A stretch of 64,000 bases of DNA. It comes from Marinobacterium profundum. Lineage in GTDB: Bacteria; Pseudomonadota; Gammaproteobacteria; Pseudomonadales; Balneatricaceae. The notes below the pieces were generated by a model. It was given only the letters and a program-made list of their open reading frames with translations. It was not told where the DNA came from and made no database searches. The position numbers and the translations under genes are program-made. Below, in pieces: positions 1 through 10,900 of the stretch. The DNA is taken from positions 20,681 to 84,680 of the forward strand of contig NZ_BCNS01000129.1 in NCBI RefSeq assembly GCF_001528745.1. Reading direction: 5' to 3'. Numbering within the stretch: the stretch's first letter is position 1; each line of letters opens with the position of its first letter.

Positions 1-656
1 GCAACTGGAACGACGACGTTATTCGTCCGGTCGACAAGGCGCTGACCGCCAAGGGCGGCATTGCTGTGCTGCGCGGCAATCTGGCCCCCAGGGGCGCGGT
101 GCTGAAACCCTCAGCCGCCTCGCCGCATCTGTTGCAGCACCGTGGCCGGGCCGTGGTGTTCGAAGGCATTGATGACTACAAGGCGCGTATCAACGACGAG
201 AATCTCGATATCGACGAACACTGCGTCATGGTGCTCAAGTACTGCGGCCCCAGGGGCTATCCGGGTATGGCGGAGGTCGGCAACATGGGTCTGCCGCCCA
301 AGGTACTGCGCAAGGGCATCAAGGACATGGTGCGTATTTCCGATGCCCGCATGTCCGGTACGGCCTACGGCACCGTGGTGCTGCATACCTCGCCGGAAGC
401 CGCCATGGGCGGGCCTCTGGCTGTGGTACGGGATGGCGACATGATAGAGCTGGATGTCGAAAACCGCCGTTTGCACCTGGATATTTCCGATGACGAACTG
501 GCCGGCCGGCTGGCGGACTGGTCGGTTCCCCAGGAGTCGCCTGTCAGTGGTTATATCAAGCTGTTCCACGACCATGTGCAGGGCGCCGATACCGGTGCGG
601 ATTTTGATTTTCTGCGTGGGTGCCGAGGGTCTGCCGTACCCAAGGACAGCCACTGA
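1..656 (+). CDS. Sugar-acid dehydratase, IlvD/Edd family (probably L-arabonate dehydratase), 3' part
   Basis: This is the C-terminal ~217 residues of a dehydratase whose start lies outside the window; the reading frame is open from the first bases (codons start at position 3). Visible family motifs are GRAVVFEG, the block CVMVLKYCGPRGYPGMAEVGNM, and ISDARMSGTAYGTVVLHTSPEAA followed by GGPLAVVRDGDMI. These form the C-terminal swivelling domain of IlvD/Edd Fe-S dehydratases. The ending GCRGSAVPKDSH is typical of the arabonate/xylonate branch rather than of dihydroxy-acid dehydratase proper. The enzymes convert an aldonic acid to a 2-keto-3-deoxy acid in the cytosol. The next gene, 51 bases downstream, would oxidise the semialdehyde formed later in that pathway, which supports a Weimberg-type route. 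The exact sugar acid cannot be decided from this fragment. Confidence 0.88.
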   Translation, partial: NWNDDVIRPVDKALTAKGGIAVLRGNLAPRGAVLKPSAASPHLLQHRGRAVVFEGIDDYKARINDENLDIDEHCVMVLKYCGPRGYPGMAEVGNMGLPPKVLRKGIKDMVRISDARMSGTAYGTVVLHTSPEAAMGGPLAVVRDGDMIELDVENRRLHLDISDDELAGRLADWSVPQESPVSGYIKLFHDHVQGADTGADFDFLRGCRGSAVPKDSH

Positions 657-707
657 AGCTGCAACAGCGGGCTTTCTATTTCCAGCAGTAAAGGAGTTAA
701 GTATTTA

Positions 708-2213
708 ATGACGTTAACTGGCAAGCACTATCTGGCAGGAAACTGGGTGTCCGGCGACAGTCACTTCATGTCCACTCCGGCCTTTGGCTCGGCCCATCAG
801 TTTGCCGTCGGCACGCCCGCCATGGCAGATACCGCGGCCCGAGCTGCAGAAGTGGCATTTGAGAGTTACGGCTATTCCAGTCGCAGCCTGAGGGCGGCCT
901 TTTTGAACCGCATCGCCGATGAGATCGATGCCCGTGGCGATGCCATTACCGAAATAGGCTGCCAGGAAACCGGCCTGCCCAAAGCCCGCCTGATCGGCGA
1001 GCGTGGCCGTACTGTGGGCCAGCTGCGTCTGTTCGCACAGCATATCGAGTCCGGCGACTATCTGGAGCGCAGGCAGGATGGCGCCTTGCCCGGGCGTGCA
1101 CTGTCGCGGCCTGATCTGCGCCTGATGCAGCGCCCCATCGGCCCTGTTGCGGTGTTTGGTGCCTCCAACTTCCCGCTGGCCTTTTCGGTGGCTGGCGGCG
1201 ATACGGCAGCAGCATTGGCGGCGGGTTGTCCGGTGGTGGTGAAGGGGCATGGGGGTCATCCCGGTACCGGCGAAATCGTCGCCCAGGCCATTGCGGCGGC
1301 GATCGAGGCCTGTGAACTGGATCCCGGCGTGTTCTCGCTGATTCAGGATGGCGGCCGCGAGCTGGGCCAGGCTCTGGTGCAGCATCCGCTGATTCGGGCG
1401 GTGGGTTTTACCGGCAGTCTGGCTGGAGGACGGGCGCTGTTTGATCTCTGTGCGCAGCGCCCCGAGCCCATTCCGTTCTTTGGCGAGCTGGGGTCGGTGA
1501 ATCCGATGTTTCTGCTGCCGGGCGCGGTGTCGGTCCGTGCCGCCACCCTTGCGACCAGTTGGGCCGGCGCCCTGACGATGGGTGCCGGCCAGTTCTGCAC
1601 TAATCCTGGTCTGGCGATTGTGATTGACGGGGCCGATGCCGATGCCTTTGTCACTGCGGCCCGGGAGGCTCTCAGCGCTGTGGCGCCCCAGACGATGCTG
1701 ACCGACGGTATTGCCCAGGCGTATCGCAGTGGTGCCCACCGGCTGCAGACCAGTAACGGTGTACAAACGCTGCTGGCCAGCGACAGTGGCCAGCGTGACG
1801 CAGAGCCCTGGCTGTTCGAGACCAGGGGGCAGACATGGCTGGCAAACCCAAACCTGGCCGAAGAGGTGTTTGGCCCCCTGGGGCTGGTGGTACGGGTGGC
1901 GGACTTTGATGAAATGCTGACCCTCGCGCGATCTCTACAAGGGCAACTGACCTGCACTTTGCAGCTCGATAGCAGCGACAGCGAACAGGGTAGGGCACTG
2001 TTGCCGATCCTTGAACGCAAGGCCGGCCGCGTACTCGCCAATGGCTTTCCTACCGGGGTGGAGGTATGCGACAGCATGGTGCACGGCGGCCCTTATCCGG
2101 CGTCCACCAACTTTGGTGCGACCTCGGTGGGTACTCTGTCGATCCGCCGTTTTCTGCGCCCGGTGTGCTACCAGAATATCCCGTCCGATATACTGCCGGC
2201 GGATCTGCGCTAG
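708..2213 (+). CDS. 2,5-dioxovalerate (alpha-ketoglutarate semialdehyde) dehydrogenase
   Basis: This 501-residue aldehyde dehydrogenase oxidises alpha-ketoglutarate semialdehyde to 2-oxoglutarate with NAD(P)+. Landmarks in order are PIGPVAVFGASNFPLAFSVAGGD (Rossmann/cofactor region), the lysine of VVVKGHGGHPGTGE, FTGSLAGGRALFD, the catalytic Glu region FFGELGSVNPMFLLPGA, and the catalytic Cys in AGQFCTNPGL. KGHGGHPGTGE and ELGSVNPMF are characteristic of the KGSADH subfamily rather than of betaine or succinate-semialdehyde dehydrogenases. The ATG start follows AAGGAG at 691-696. The gene lies directly after the sugar-acid dehydratase on the same strand, so the two probably form part of one sugar-acid catabolic operon ending in the TCA cycle. 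Length is normal (~500-525) and nothing is missing. Confidence 0.9.
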   Translation: MTLTGKHYLAGNWVSGDSHFMSTPAFGSAHQFAVGTPAMADTAARAAEVAFESYGYSSRSLRAAFLNRIADEIDARGDAITEIGCQETGLPKARLIGERGRTVGQLRLFAQHIESGDYLERRQDGALPGRALSRPDLRLMQRPIGPVAVFGASNFPLAFSVAGGDTAAALAAGCPVVVKGHGGHPGTGEIVAQAIAAAIEACELDPGVFSLIQDGGRELGQALVQHPLIRAVGFTGSLAGGRALFDLCAQRPEPIPFFGELGSVNPMFLLPGAVSVRAATLATSWAGALTMGAGQFCTNPGLAIVIDGADADAFVTAAREALSAVAPQTMLTDGIAQAYRSGAHRLQTSNGVQTLLASDSGQRDAEPWLFETRGQTWLANPNLAEEVFGPLGLVVRVADFDEMLTLARSLQGQLTCTLQLDSSDSEQGRALLPILERKAGRVLANGFPTGVEVCDSMVHGGPYPASTNFGATSVGTLSIRRFLRPVCYQNIPSDILPADLR

Positions 2214-3533
2214 GATATTCCTCTGCCGCTTTTATGAGTCCCTGCAATCACCCTGTCCCCGGAGGTTATTCAATTGTGGCATTGTTGCCAGTCTTATTGA
2301 GTAGAGACGTTTTTAGAGGTAACAGTGACTGTTTTGGAAGAACCGTTATTTAATGGACTAGATGGCGACACGCCCGGCGGCAAGGTCACAGGCACCAGTA
2401 CCCACCGTTTTAAAAACAATGGGTCGAATTTCACCGATCTAGCGGAGCCTTGGGAAGGGGGGCGTCAGGGATGGGCTTCCCCCTTGCGTTGCGAAGAGTA
2501 AACAACGAGCGCACTTGCTGTATGCGGCAGGGCAGATATGTGGGAACCAGTTTGTCTGCCAGGTAAATAAATCCCAATACCGATTTCCAATCGGCTGGAG
2601 TGCGAGCGTTTGTTGCAGGCAGGGCAATGTTCGTAGCTAGCTGAGGCGTTCTGTCATATTAAATCCCCCAACACCTGCCTCAACACCTAATAGTCAGGCC
2701 GCTGCTGTCGTGGTCGGATGATTATTGCTGATCGTTTTCTGTACGCCCTTAGATATTCCCTTAGATATTGCAGATGCAATTATCCTGCGCTTTCAGTCGG
2801 TAAGGCTGCGAGGGTACGCCGGGCGGGCGGCAATGTCCCCGGGACTCTCGAAGGCTGAAAATAACATAGGTTTTAGATACCTGTTTTATTTGCTGCGCTC
2901 CCATATTCTATCGGGTCGCGGAATCGCCGCTGATCGCGAGCATTTAATACGCTTGTATGACGGCAATTACGTCGAATAAATGCAATTTTATTGACAAATT
3001 TCAATAAGTAATCAGGGTTGTCTATTGCTGTTTTAGTGGCCAAAATCGTTGCGTCAGGGGTGTCATGGCTATAAGGTTGAGTACTGGCTAACAAACGGTT
3101 CAGCGACTGTTAACGCAAGCGTAAAGACAGCGTTGATAATTGGGCTAAGATATTAGGCTCATGTGGCGGGAGCGTCGAATGGTTGTATTGAGCTATTGGT
3201 CCATTTCACCGATTCGGTGCGGCTGATAATGCTGAAACATTGTCTGCGTGGCGATATTGTTCAGTATCCACGGGGATGTCAGAACAGGTTTTGTACGAGT
3301 TGTTACCTTATGTGAGTGCTCAGACCCCCTTTGGGTTTGCCTGTTATAGGGAATTTGTACAAATTTTGTTGCTTGGCGAATAATAATACGAACGCCTGTA
3401 GTCGATTGATACTGCAGGCGTATTTTGCTTGCAGGGCGGTTGCGGTTTGATGTGTCGGATTGGCTCAATCCCCGGGTGTACAGGGATACTTAACAGGCCA
3501 ATGGCTGCAAACAGCGCCAGGGGAATAACACGA
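2214..3533 (+). other. Long intergenic region before the tolC/giant-protein operon
   Basis: About 1.3 kb without a convincing gene. Short open frames exist on both strands but lack ribosome sites or recognisable motifs. Base composition becomes AT-richer from ~2850 towards tolC. A 12-bp tandem duplication (CCCTTAGATATT) lies at 2746-2769, and a strong hairpin lies at 3392-3421. Such a long leader before a huge surface or secreted protein operon would suit complex regulation, but no promoter could be fixed with confidence. Confidence 0.6.
3392..3421 (+). promoter_or_regulatory. Hairpin upstream of tolC
   Basis: An 11-bp inverted repeat, ACGCCTGTAGT / ACTGCAGGCGT with one G-T wobble and an 8-base loop, is followed by TATTTTGC. 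It lies 112 bases before the tolC start. It could be a weak intrinsic terminator or attenuator, or a protein-binding palindrome; the U-tract is short. Confidence 0.5.
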
Positions 3534-4883
3534 ATGCGATTTAGCAAGCTGGTTCGATTGTGCGCAGGTTTTGGCGTTTTGTGCTGGAGCGCATCGGCGC
3601 CTCTGGTGCAGGCAGAAAATCTGATTGATATTTATCAGTCGGCGCTGCAGTCAGATCCGCGTCTGGGCAGCGCCACCTTTGATCATGCCGCCGGTGCCGA
3701 AGTGGTCACCCAGGCCTGGGCCGGTTACAGGCCCGTCATCACGCTGGGTTACGACAGCATCGACACCACTCAGGATGTCACTAGTAATGGCGCTAGTGGA
3801 GCCTTCGAGGACGGTAGTACTTCCTTCCCCACCACCAGTTGGACCCTCAGCGTGACCCAGCCCATCTTCCGCTGGGCCAATTACAAACGTATCGGCCAGG
3901 CCAAGGAAGAGTTGCTGCAGGCCGACGCCGAGCTGATTCAGGCTGAACAAGACCTTATTTTACGCGTGAGTGAAGCTTACCTGGGCGCCTTGTCGGCCGC
4001 CGACGAACTGCGTTTTCTGGATGCCGAGCGCAGCGCCGTTGCCAAACAGCTGGATCTGGCCCGGGGCCGTGAGCAGGCCTCTATCGGGCGCGCGGTAGAC
4101 CGCTACGATGCTGAGGCCCGCATGGCGCTGGTGGAGGCTGATTATGCGGTGGCCGAAGTCGCGCTGCGTGATGCCTATGAGGCGCTCTACGAAATGGCAG
4201 GCCGTGATCCAGAGGTGCTGGCGACCCTGCAGGATGATATCGATCTGCAGTTGCCCCAGCCGGCGGACGATCAGTACTGGATCGATGCCGCCATGAAAAA
4301 CAATCCGGCCCTGGTGGTTCAACGCCATGTGGTCAATGTCTCCCGCACCGAAATTTCCCGTCAGAGCGCCGGGCACTACCCGACCCTGGATGCAGTGCTG
4401 AGCAAGAGCAACCGCGATACCAAGGGCTCACTTTTTGGTGGCGGCAATGAGGTCGACACCCAGGAGTTGATGCTGCGCCTGAGTGTACCCATCTATGCCG
4501 GCGGTTCTGTCAGTTCGAAGAAACGCGAGGCCGTCGCCCGTTATCACAGCTCCGAGCAGGAAAAGACGCGGTTGTTGCGTGAATCGCGCCGCCAGTCCCG
4601 TGATGCCTACTGGGGTGTAATGAATGCGGTAAAACGCACCGAAGCGCTGAACAAGGCAGTGGCCGCACAGCAGGCCACTCTGGACCTGCGCCGCGCGGCC
4701 TACCAGTCGCGCCTGGAAACGGCCATCAGTGTGCTGGATGCAGAGCGTGATCTGTATTCGGCCAAGCGCGATCTGGCACAGGCCAAATACGATTACCTGC
4801 TCAACAGTCTGCGCCTCAAGGCGCTGGTTGGCGTGCTGACGCAGGATGATCTGAATCTGATTAATGGTTGGCTGCAAGGCTGA
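3534..4883 (+). CDS. tolC: TolC-family outer-membrane efflux/secretion channel
   Basis: This 449-residue outer-membrane factor forms the trimeric exit duct used by type I secretion and efflux systems. The reading frame is open from 3429, but the ATG at 3534 is chosen because AGGGG lies ten bases before it and it opens a signal peptide (MRFSKL... cleaved near LVQA/ENL). The mature protein starts NLIDIYQSALQSDPRL, the classic TolC N-terminus. Two internally repeated halves of long helices follow, with motifs LSVTQPIFRW and LRLSVPIYAGG at the two beta-strand entry points, and the end DLNLINGWL. It stands 84 bases upstream of the giant RTX-type protein on the same strand, so it is probably the dedicated outer-membrane exit for that protein rather than the housekeeping TolC. 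No ABC transporter partner accompanies it. Confidence 0.93.
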   Translation: MRFSKLVRLCAGFGVLCWSASAPLVQAENLIDIYQSALQSDPRLGSATFDHAAGAEVVTQAWAGYRPVITLGYDSIDTTQDVTSNGASGAFEDGSTSFPTTSWTLSVTQPIFRWANYKRIGQAKEELLQADAELIQAEQDLILRVSEAYLGALSAADELRFLDAERSAVAKQLDLARGREQASIGRAVDRYDAEARMALVEADYAVAEVALRDAYEALYEMAGRDPEVLATLQDDIDLQLPQPADDQYWIDAAMKNNPALVVQRHVVNVSRTEISRQSAGHYPTLDAVLSKSNRDTKGSLFGGGNEVDTQELMLRLSVPIYAGGSVSSKKREAVARYHSSEQEKTRLLRESRRQSRDAYWGVMNAVKRTEALNKAVAAQQATLDLRRAAYQSRLETAISVLDAERDLYSAKRDLAQAKYDYLLNSLRLKALVGVLTQDDLNLINGWLQG

Positions 4884-4967
4884 CACCTAACAACACAGGT
4901 ACGTGGTGTTTTTGCCCGAAGTTTCGGTGAAGGCATAGCATGAGTGACTTAACGCGGGGGCGTTGCT

Positions 4968-7900
4968 ATGAACAAGATCTTTTATCAGGGTAAAAAGGCC
5001 AAAAAGGCCGGCAAAAAAAAGCAGAATCTGCAGTTTGAAGCGCTGGAAAATCGGGTGCTGCTGTCGGCAGATCTGGGTATTTCCGCCGCCGATCTGCAGC
5101 AGCCGGATGAGTCCGTTACTGGGGTAATCGAATCCGAGCTGCAGCTCAGTGTGCTGGAAAATGCCGAGTTTGAGCCTGAGAGTATCGCCGTGGATGACAG
5201 CCTGACACGGCTTCTCGGTGAGGGTACTGCGCTTGATATGGGCGGGCCTGCGACGGCGGATCCAGCAGCGGAACCGGCACCAGAGGCTGGCGGCCCCGAC
5301 GATGTTGTGCCCGCTGACGGTGATGCACAAGACGAAGGCCTGGTGCTGAGCGCCGGTGAAGTTTATCTGGTCGAGCGCATGATGGCGTCCCAGATCGTGA
5401 TCCTGGATGCCGGTATCCCCCAGCTGGAATCCGTGATCAACGAGCTGTTCAGCAGCGCCGACACTCAGCTTGCCGCCACTCTGGAATCCCTGCAGAGCAA
5501 TCCACTGACACTGGTGCCTGCACCCGTCTCCAGTGCTGATCAGCCTGCAACGGATATGGGTGCTCAGCTGGCCGGGGCCGATCTGCAACAACAGCTGCTG
5601 CTTAACGCAGACCGGGACATCAAGATATTTGTGCTGGATGCCGAGCGAGAGGGTGTTGAGCAGATAGGTAGTGTTCTCGACTACTTCGAAAACGTCGCGG
5701 CTATTCATCTGCTCAGCCATGGTTCTGCCGGAGCCCTGTTCCTGGGCAGCAGCACGCTGACTACGCAGCAACTGAAAAACAGTCAGCAGCAACTGAAACG
5801 CTGGGGCAGTGCCCTGTCCAGCGATGGTGACCTGTTGCTGTACGGCTGCGATGTGGCCGAAGGTGAGCTGGGGCTGGAGTTTGTTGAGACTCTGGCGACC
5901 CTGACCGGCGCCGATGTGGCCGCCTCAAATGATGATACCGGTAATCTGCCGGGCGCCGACTGGGATCTGGAAAACAGTACCGGTGTCATCGAGACTCAAA
6001 GCCTCAGTATTGCCGCGATGCAGGGCGTGCTGGCGACGACCCCGACCGATGGCAACGATACGCTGACCAACCCCACCGGCACCATCAAGGGACTCAAGGG
6101 TGACGATGCCTATGTATTCAACACCAACAGCTTTGGTGTGGTCACAGTCACTGAGCTGAAAAACGAAGGCACCGATACCCTCGACCTGTCGGCATTGAGC
6201 GTCGATCTGACATTCACCATCAAGAAAGACAATGTGGTGGTGGTGACCTATTCCAGCGGTGGCACAGCCAATAAGATCACCGCCACCCAGATCGAAAACA
6301 TCAAGGGTGGTTCGGGTAACGATACCTTTATCGTGCAAAAGGGTGCTGAGCTCAAAGGCACTCTGGATGGCGGCGCTGGTACCAATACCCTGAGTTATAC
6401 CGACCCCGCTGCCGGCATCTTCGACAAAAGTTATAGCGGCGCCGTCGCGGTAGATTTCACAGTAGGCAGCGCCGCCGACAGTGCCAGGGCTACCGCTATT
6501 GCGGGCTTTGCCGTGGGCAAGGTGACGAATATCCAGCAGGTGATCGGCGGCAACGGCGATGACTTTCTCAAAGGCTTTAGCGGTGCCGATGATCTTTCCG
6601 GCGGCAAGGGCGCTGATACGCTGCAAGGCGGCGCCGGCATTGATCTTCTCAAGGGCGATGCCGGAGATGACCACCTGGATGGTGGTGCCGATACCGATAC
6701 GCTGGAAGGCGGCGCCGGCAAGGATACCCTGGTGGCCAGTACCGGCGGCGATACGCTTAAAGGCGGCGCCGGCGATGATCTTTATGAGTTCAGCGATACT
6801 GCGGACTGGAACGGCACTACTGTCACCGAGCTTGCGGGCGAGGGCACCGATACCCTGGACTTTAGCGCTGTTGGCGCGGATCTGAGCTTCACCGTCAATG
6901 ACCTTGCCCTAACCGGGCTGGCGGTGAGTGCCGGTGCCAGTAGCCTGAGCGGCGCACTCCATATTGAGCGCATTGTTGCCGGCAGTGGCATCAATACATT
7001 CAATTTCAAGAACAGCTGGGCCGACAAGCTGGTGATCAGCGCCACCGCAGGTGCCACTGTGACGGCGGATTTCAGCGCCGTGACCACGGATTTGTACTTC
7101 AGCATCAAGGCCGATGGCACTGTGGTGGTGGCGGATACCAGCAATCGCAGCGGCGGCCATCGGGTTACGCTCAGCCATGTCGATAACCTTGTCGGTGGCC
7201 AGGGTGTCAATACCTTCAGCTTCGCGGCAGGCGGCTCCATCAGCGGCAACCTCAACGGTGGCAGCGGTACTGGCATTCTGGATTACAGCCAGTTTGACCT
7301 GACCACAGTGGTGGATCTGTCCAACGTGGCCACAGCGGTGCCCGGCGTCGGCGGCACACTCAGCAACATTGATGAGCTGGTCGGCAGCGAGAAACAGGAT
7401 CACCTGAGCGCGGCTGACAGTGGCCAGAGCCTGTCGGGAGATCGCGGTGACGACTTCCTGTTTGGCGGCAGCGGTGCCGATGTGCTGGCCGGTGATCAGG
7501 GCGACGACACCCTTGTTGGCGGCGCTGGCAACGACAGCTTCAGCGGTGGCAAGGGCGACGATAGCTACCTGTTCAGCGGCAGCTGGGGTCAGGATACGGG
7601 TATTACCGAGCTGGCCAATGGCGGCAGCGATACCATCAGTTTTGCCGGCATGGACCTGCAGGCGGCCACGGCCGCGTTGCCGCAGATCGATGCGATAGCG
7701 GCGGTCAGCGCCGATCTGACGATTACATTTAATGCCGATGGCTCACTCAACGTGACCGACGACAGCGCCACGGCCAACACCCTGGCGGTGGCAGCCGCCA
7801 GTCTGCCCGAAATCGAAAGCCTGCTCGGTGGCAGCGGTGCCAATGACTATGTGTTCCAGGATAACTGGGGCAACGGCAGTGGCACCTCGATCCTGCTGGA

Positions 7901-10900
7901 TGACACCGCCTCGAGTGCGGGCACGCTGGATTTCTCCGCTGTCAGCAGCGATCTGAAATTTGTTATCACGGATGACAATGGTGTAACGGTGATTACCGTC
8001 ACCACCGCGGTGAACGGCAAGGTCTATAGCGTGACGGCCCGCGGCGTCGAGAACCTGATTGGCGGCACCGGTGACAATCAGTATCGCTTCGAAGGTGCGG
8101 CGGTGCTGGGAGGAAGTCTTACGGGCTTCTCCGGCACCGGCGTCAACGCAGGCACGGCGACACTGGATTTTTCCGCTTACGATGGCGGCAGCGGCCATGG
8201 CGTGAAGCTGGATCTGACTGCGGCCACGGCCAAGGCGATCGTTGATCCGGCGGATGCTGCCCAGGATACTGCGCTTATCGCAGGTACGCTGAGCAGTATC
8301 AATGATCTGATCGGCAGCGGCTTTGACGATGAGCTCACCGGCGATGCCCAGGTTAACCGCCTTGATGGCGGTGCCGGCAACGATACCCTCAAGGGTGGCG
8401 CCCAGAACGACACCCTTATCGGTGGCAAGGGCAGTGACAGCCTGCAGGGCGAGGGCGGTGACGACACCTATAAGGTGGAGTCCAAGTGGACGTCGCTGGA
8501 CCTGAGTTTGTCGCCGAACCAGACCGATACCATCAGCGACAGCGATGGCGCCAATACGCTGGATTTGTCCGACATCAGCAAGGATCTGCAGGTCACCTTC
8601 ACCGATGTGGCCGCCGGTGGCTCCAATGTGTCCGTCAAGGTGGCGCTTAATGCGCTGCTCAGCAACACCATCAAAATCGACAATGCCGGCAACGGCACCG
8701 ATAGCTGGACCCTCAAGACCGGCAGCGGCGATGATACCGTCATCATCAAGGATAAAGTGGATTCCACAGTCAGCCTTGAAGCGGGCGAGGGCAGCAACAC
8801 CCTGGATTACTTTACTGGCGGCGATAAGGGCATTAGCGGCTACAAATCCTCCGTGAGCGTCGATCTGGATGCGGGCACGGCTACGGGCCTGGCCGGCATC
8901 AGTGACTTCCAGCACATTTATGGCTCCGTCAATGGTGGCGCCGATCAGCTCACCGGCGATGATGGCGACAACAATTTTTATGTCGGCATCTGGGGCGAGC
9001 TGGACGGTAGCAACGCGCGCAATCATGTGATCGACGGTGGTGATGGCAGCGATACCATCAGCTTCGTCAACTTTGACCAAGCCGATTTTGACCTGGTGCT
9101 GGACCTGAGCAGCAGCATCGTCACCCATGAAGATACCGCCAGTACGGTGATGACCGTGGCGACCCTCGCCGGCATCGAGAATCTAGTCGGCGGTGCCGGA
9201 AACGACCGACTCATCGGCGATGCAGCGGCCAATGTGCTCAACGGCGGTGGCGGTGACGACAGCCTTGAGGGCGGCGACGGCGATGATACCTACGCCTTTG
9301 ATTCTGACTGGGGGCTGGACAGCATCGTCGAGAACCTGGTCGAGGGCACAGATGTACTGAACTTCTCGGGCGTCACTGAAGCGCTGACGTTCAACAACGG
9401 TCGCGGTGATGGCACCGAGGTTGATCTGGCCACAGCGCTGACGCGTAACGTTACCGTTACCGATGGCAGCAGTGTCCTGACCGCCGACTTCAATGTTGAG
9501 ACCTTCGCCGGCGTCAAGGAAACCGATACCCTGGAGCAGGCCAACGTCATCCTTACCACGGCGGTGCAGGATGAGATGATCAGCGGCCTGGAAGCACTCA
9601 AAGCCATGGCTGAGGGGCTCTCCACGGGCTACTCCGAGTTCGATGCTCTGCTGGATCTGCAGCTGCCGCTGGTGGGTGAAACCCTGTCGGGCCTGCTGGT
9701 GAACGACAGCGGTGTGGCGGTGAATATTGCCGATGAGCTGGCGCTGCGCATTCAGGCCCAGATCAATGCGCTCAAGACCCTCTTTTGGGGCGCCAGCAGC
9801 GCGACAGCCAATGACGGTAATGACTCAAACACGGATGCGCTCTTTGCCCTGACGGACACCGGCGGCGAGCCACTGTTCTTTATTACAGAAAATACCCGCC
9901 TGCTGGAGTTTGGCTCCAGCCTGGAGCTGTTTACCCGCACCCAACCGCTGGGGATTGATTTTGGCGGTACTCTCAGCGAGATACCGGGTGTCGAGGTCGA
10001 ATTGAATCCCGACGTCACCACTACACTTAAATTTGATTATGCCTTTGGCGTCTTGCCGACCGACCCTGCGGACCCTGCCGCGGATCTTGCGTTCCATGTC
10101 TCCAATCCGGGGCTGAACTTCGCTGTTTCCCTGTTCGATGATGCCATCTATGCCGGGCTCGATTTTGGCGTCATAGCGGCGTCCATCGGCGGCCCTGCCA
10201 TTGATGATGCCAAGGGCCTGCTGGCACTGAATATCGACCTGACGATTGGCGCCCAGGGTGATCTGAGTGAGCAGATTCTGCTGGATACGGTCAGTAACAA
10301 CAGCTACGACAGCCTGTTCAGTCTGCAGGCCGACCGCAATACTGGCGTGAGTGCGTCCCTGCCGGTAGTGGTTGATGCCGCCGGGCTTGGGCTGGATATT
10401 CCAAGCCTGCCCACCATTACACTCAACACGCCGGCGCTGCCTGAACTGCCGAGTCTGGGAGATCTGGGCACGCTGTTCGGCAATCTGGACTGGAGCTTGC
10501 CGGATCTGTCCGAACTGTTCGATCTGGGCTCCATCAGCCTGGATCAGATTTTCGAGATGATGCGCAGCGGTCTCAACTATCTGGTCAATAATTTCGACTT
10601 CAGCCTCAATATTCCGGGTCTGAACCTGTCACTGGATGACATCTTCAAGAACCTGCCGGGCTTTGATCTGGGGCTGGAGGATTTCCTCTCCGGCCTGCTG
10701 GAGCCGCTGAACAACTTTGATGTGTCCCTCGGTCTGCAGGGTCTGGAAGACTGGCTCAATGCACAGCTGACGGACCTGCTACCGGATCTGTGGCCTGACT
10801 GGTCACTGCCGAGCTTTGACTTCAGCTATGACGGCTTCGATCTGGGCATTGATTTCGACTTCGATCTGAATCTGGGCGATCTGTTCGGTGCCCTGGGCCT

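Noticed and set aside
714..1766. A 350-codon minus-strand frame opposite the semialdehyde dehydrogenase
   Set aside because: It is the antisense shadow of a well-supported enzyme; its translation is low-complexity and has no recognisable domain.
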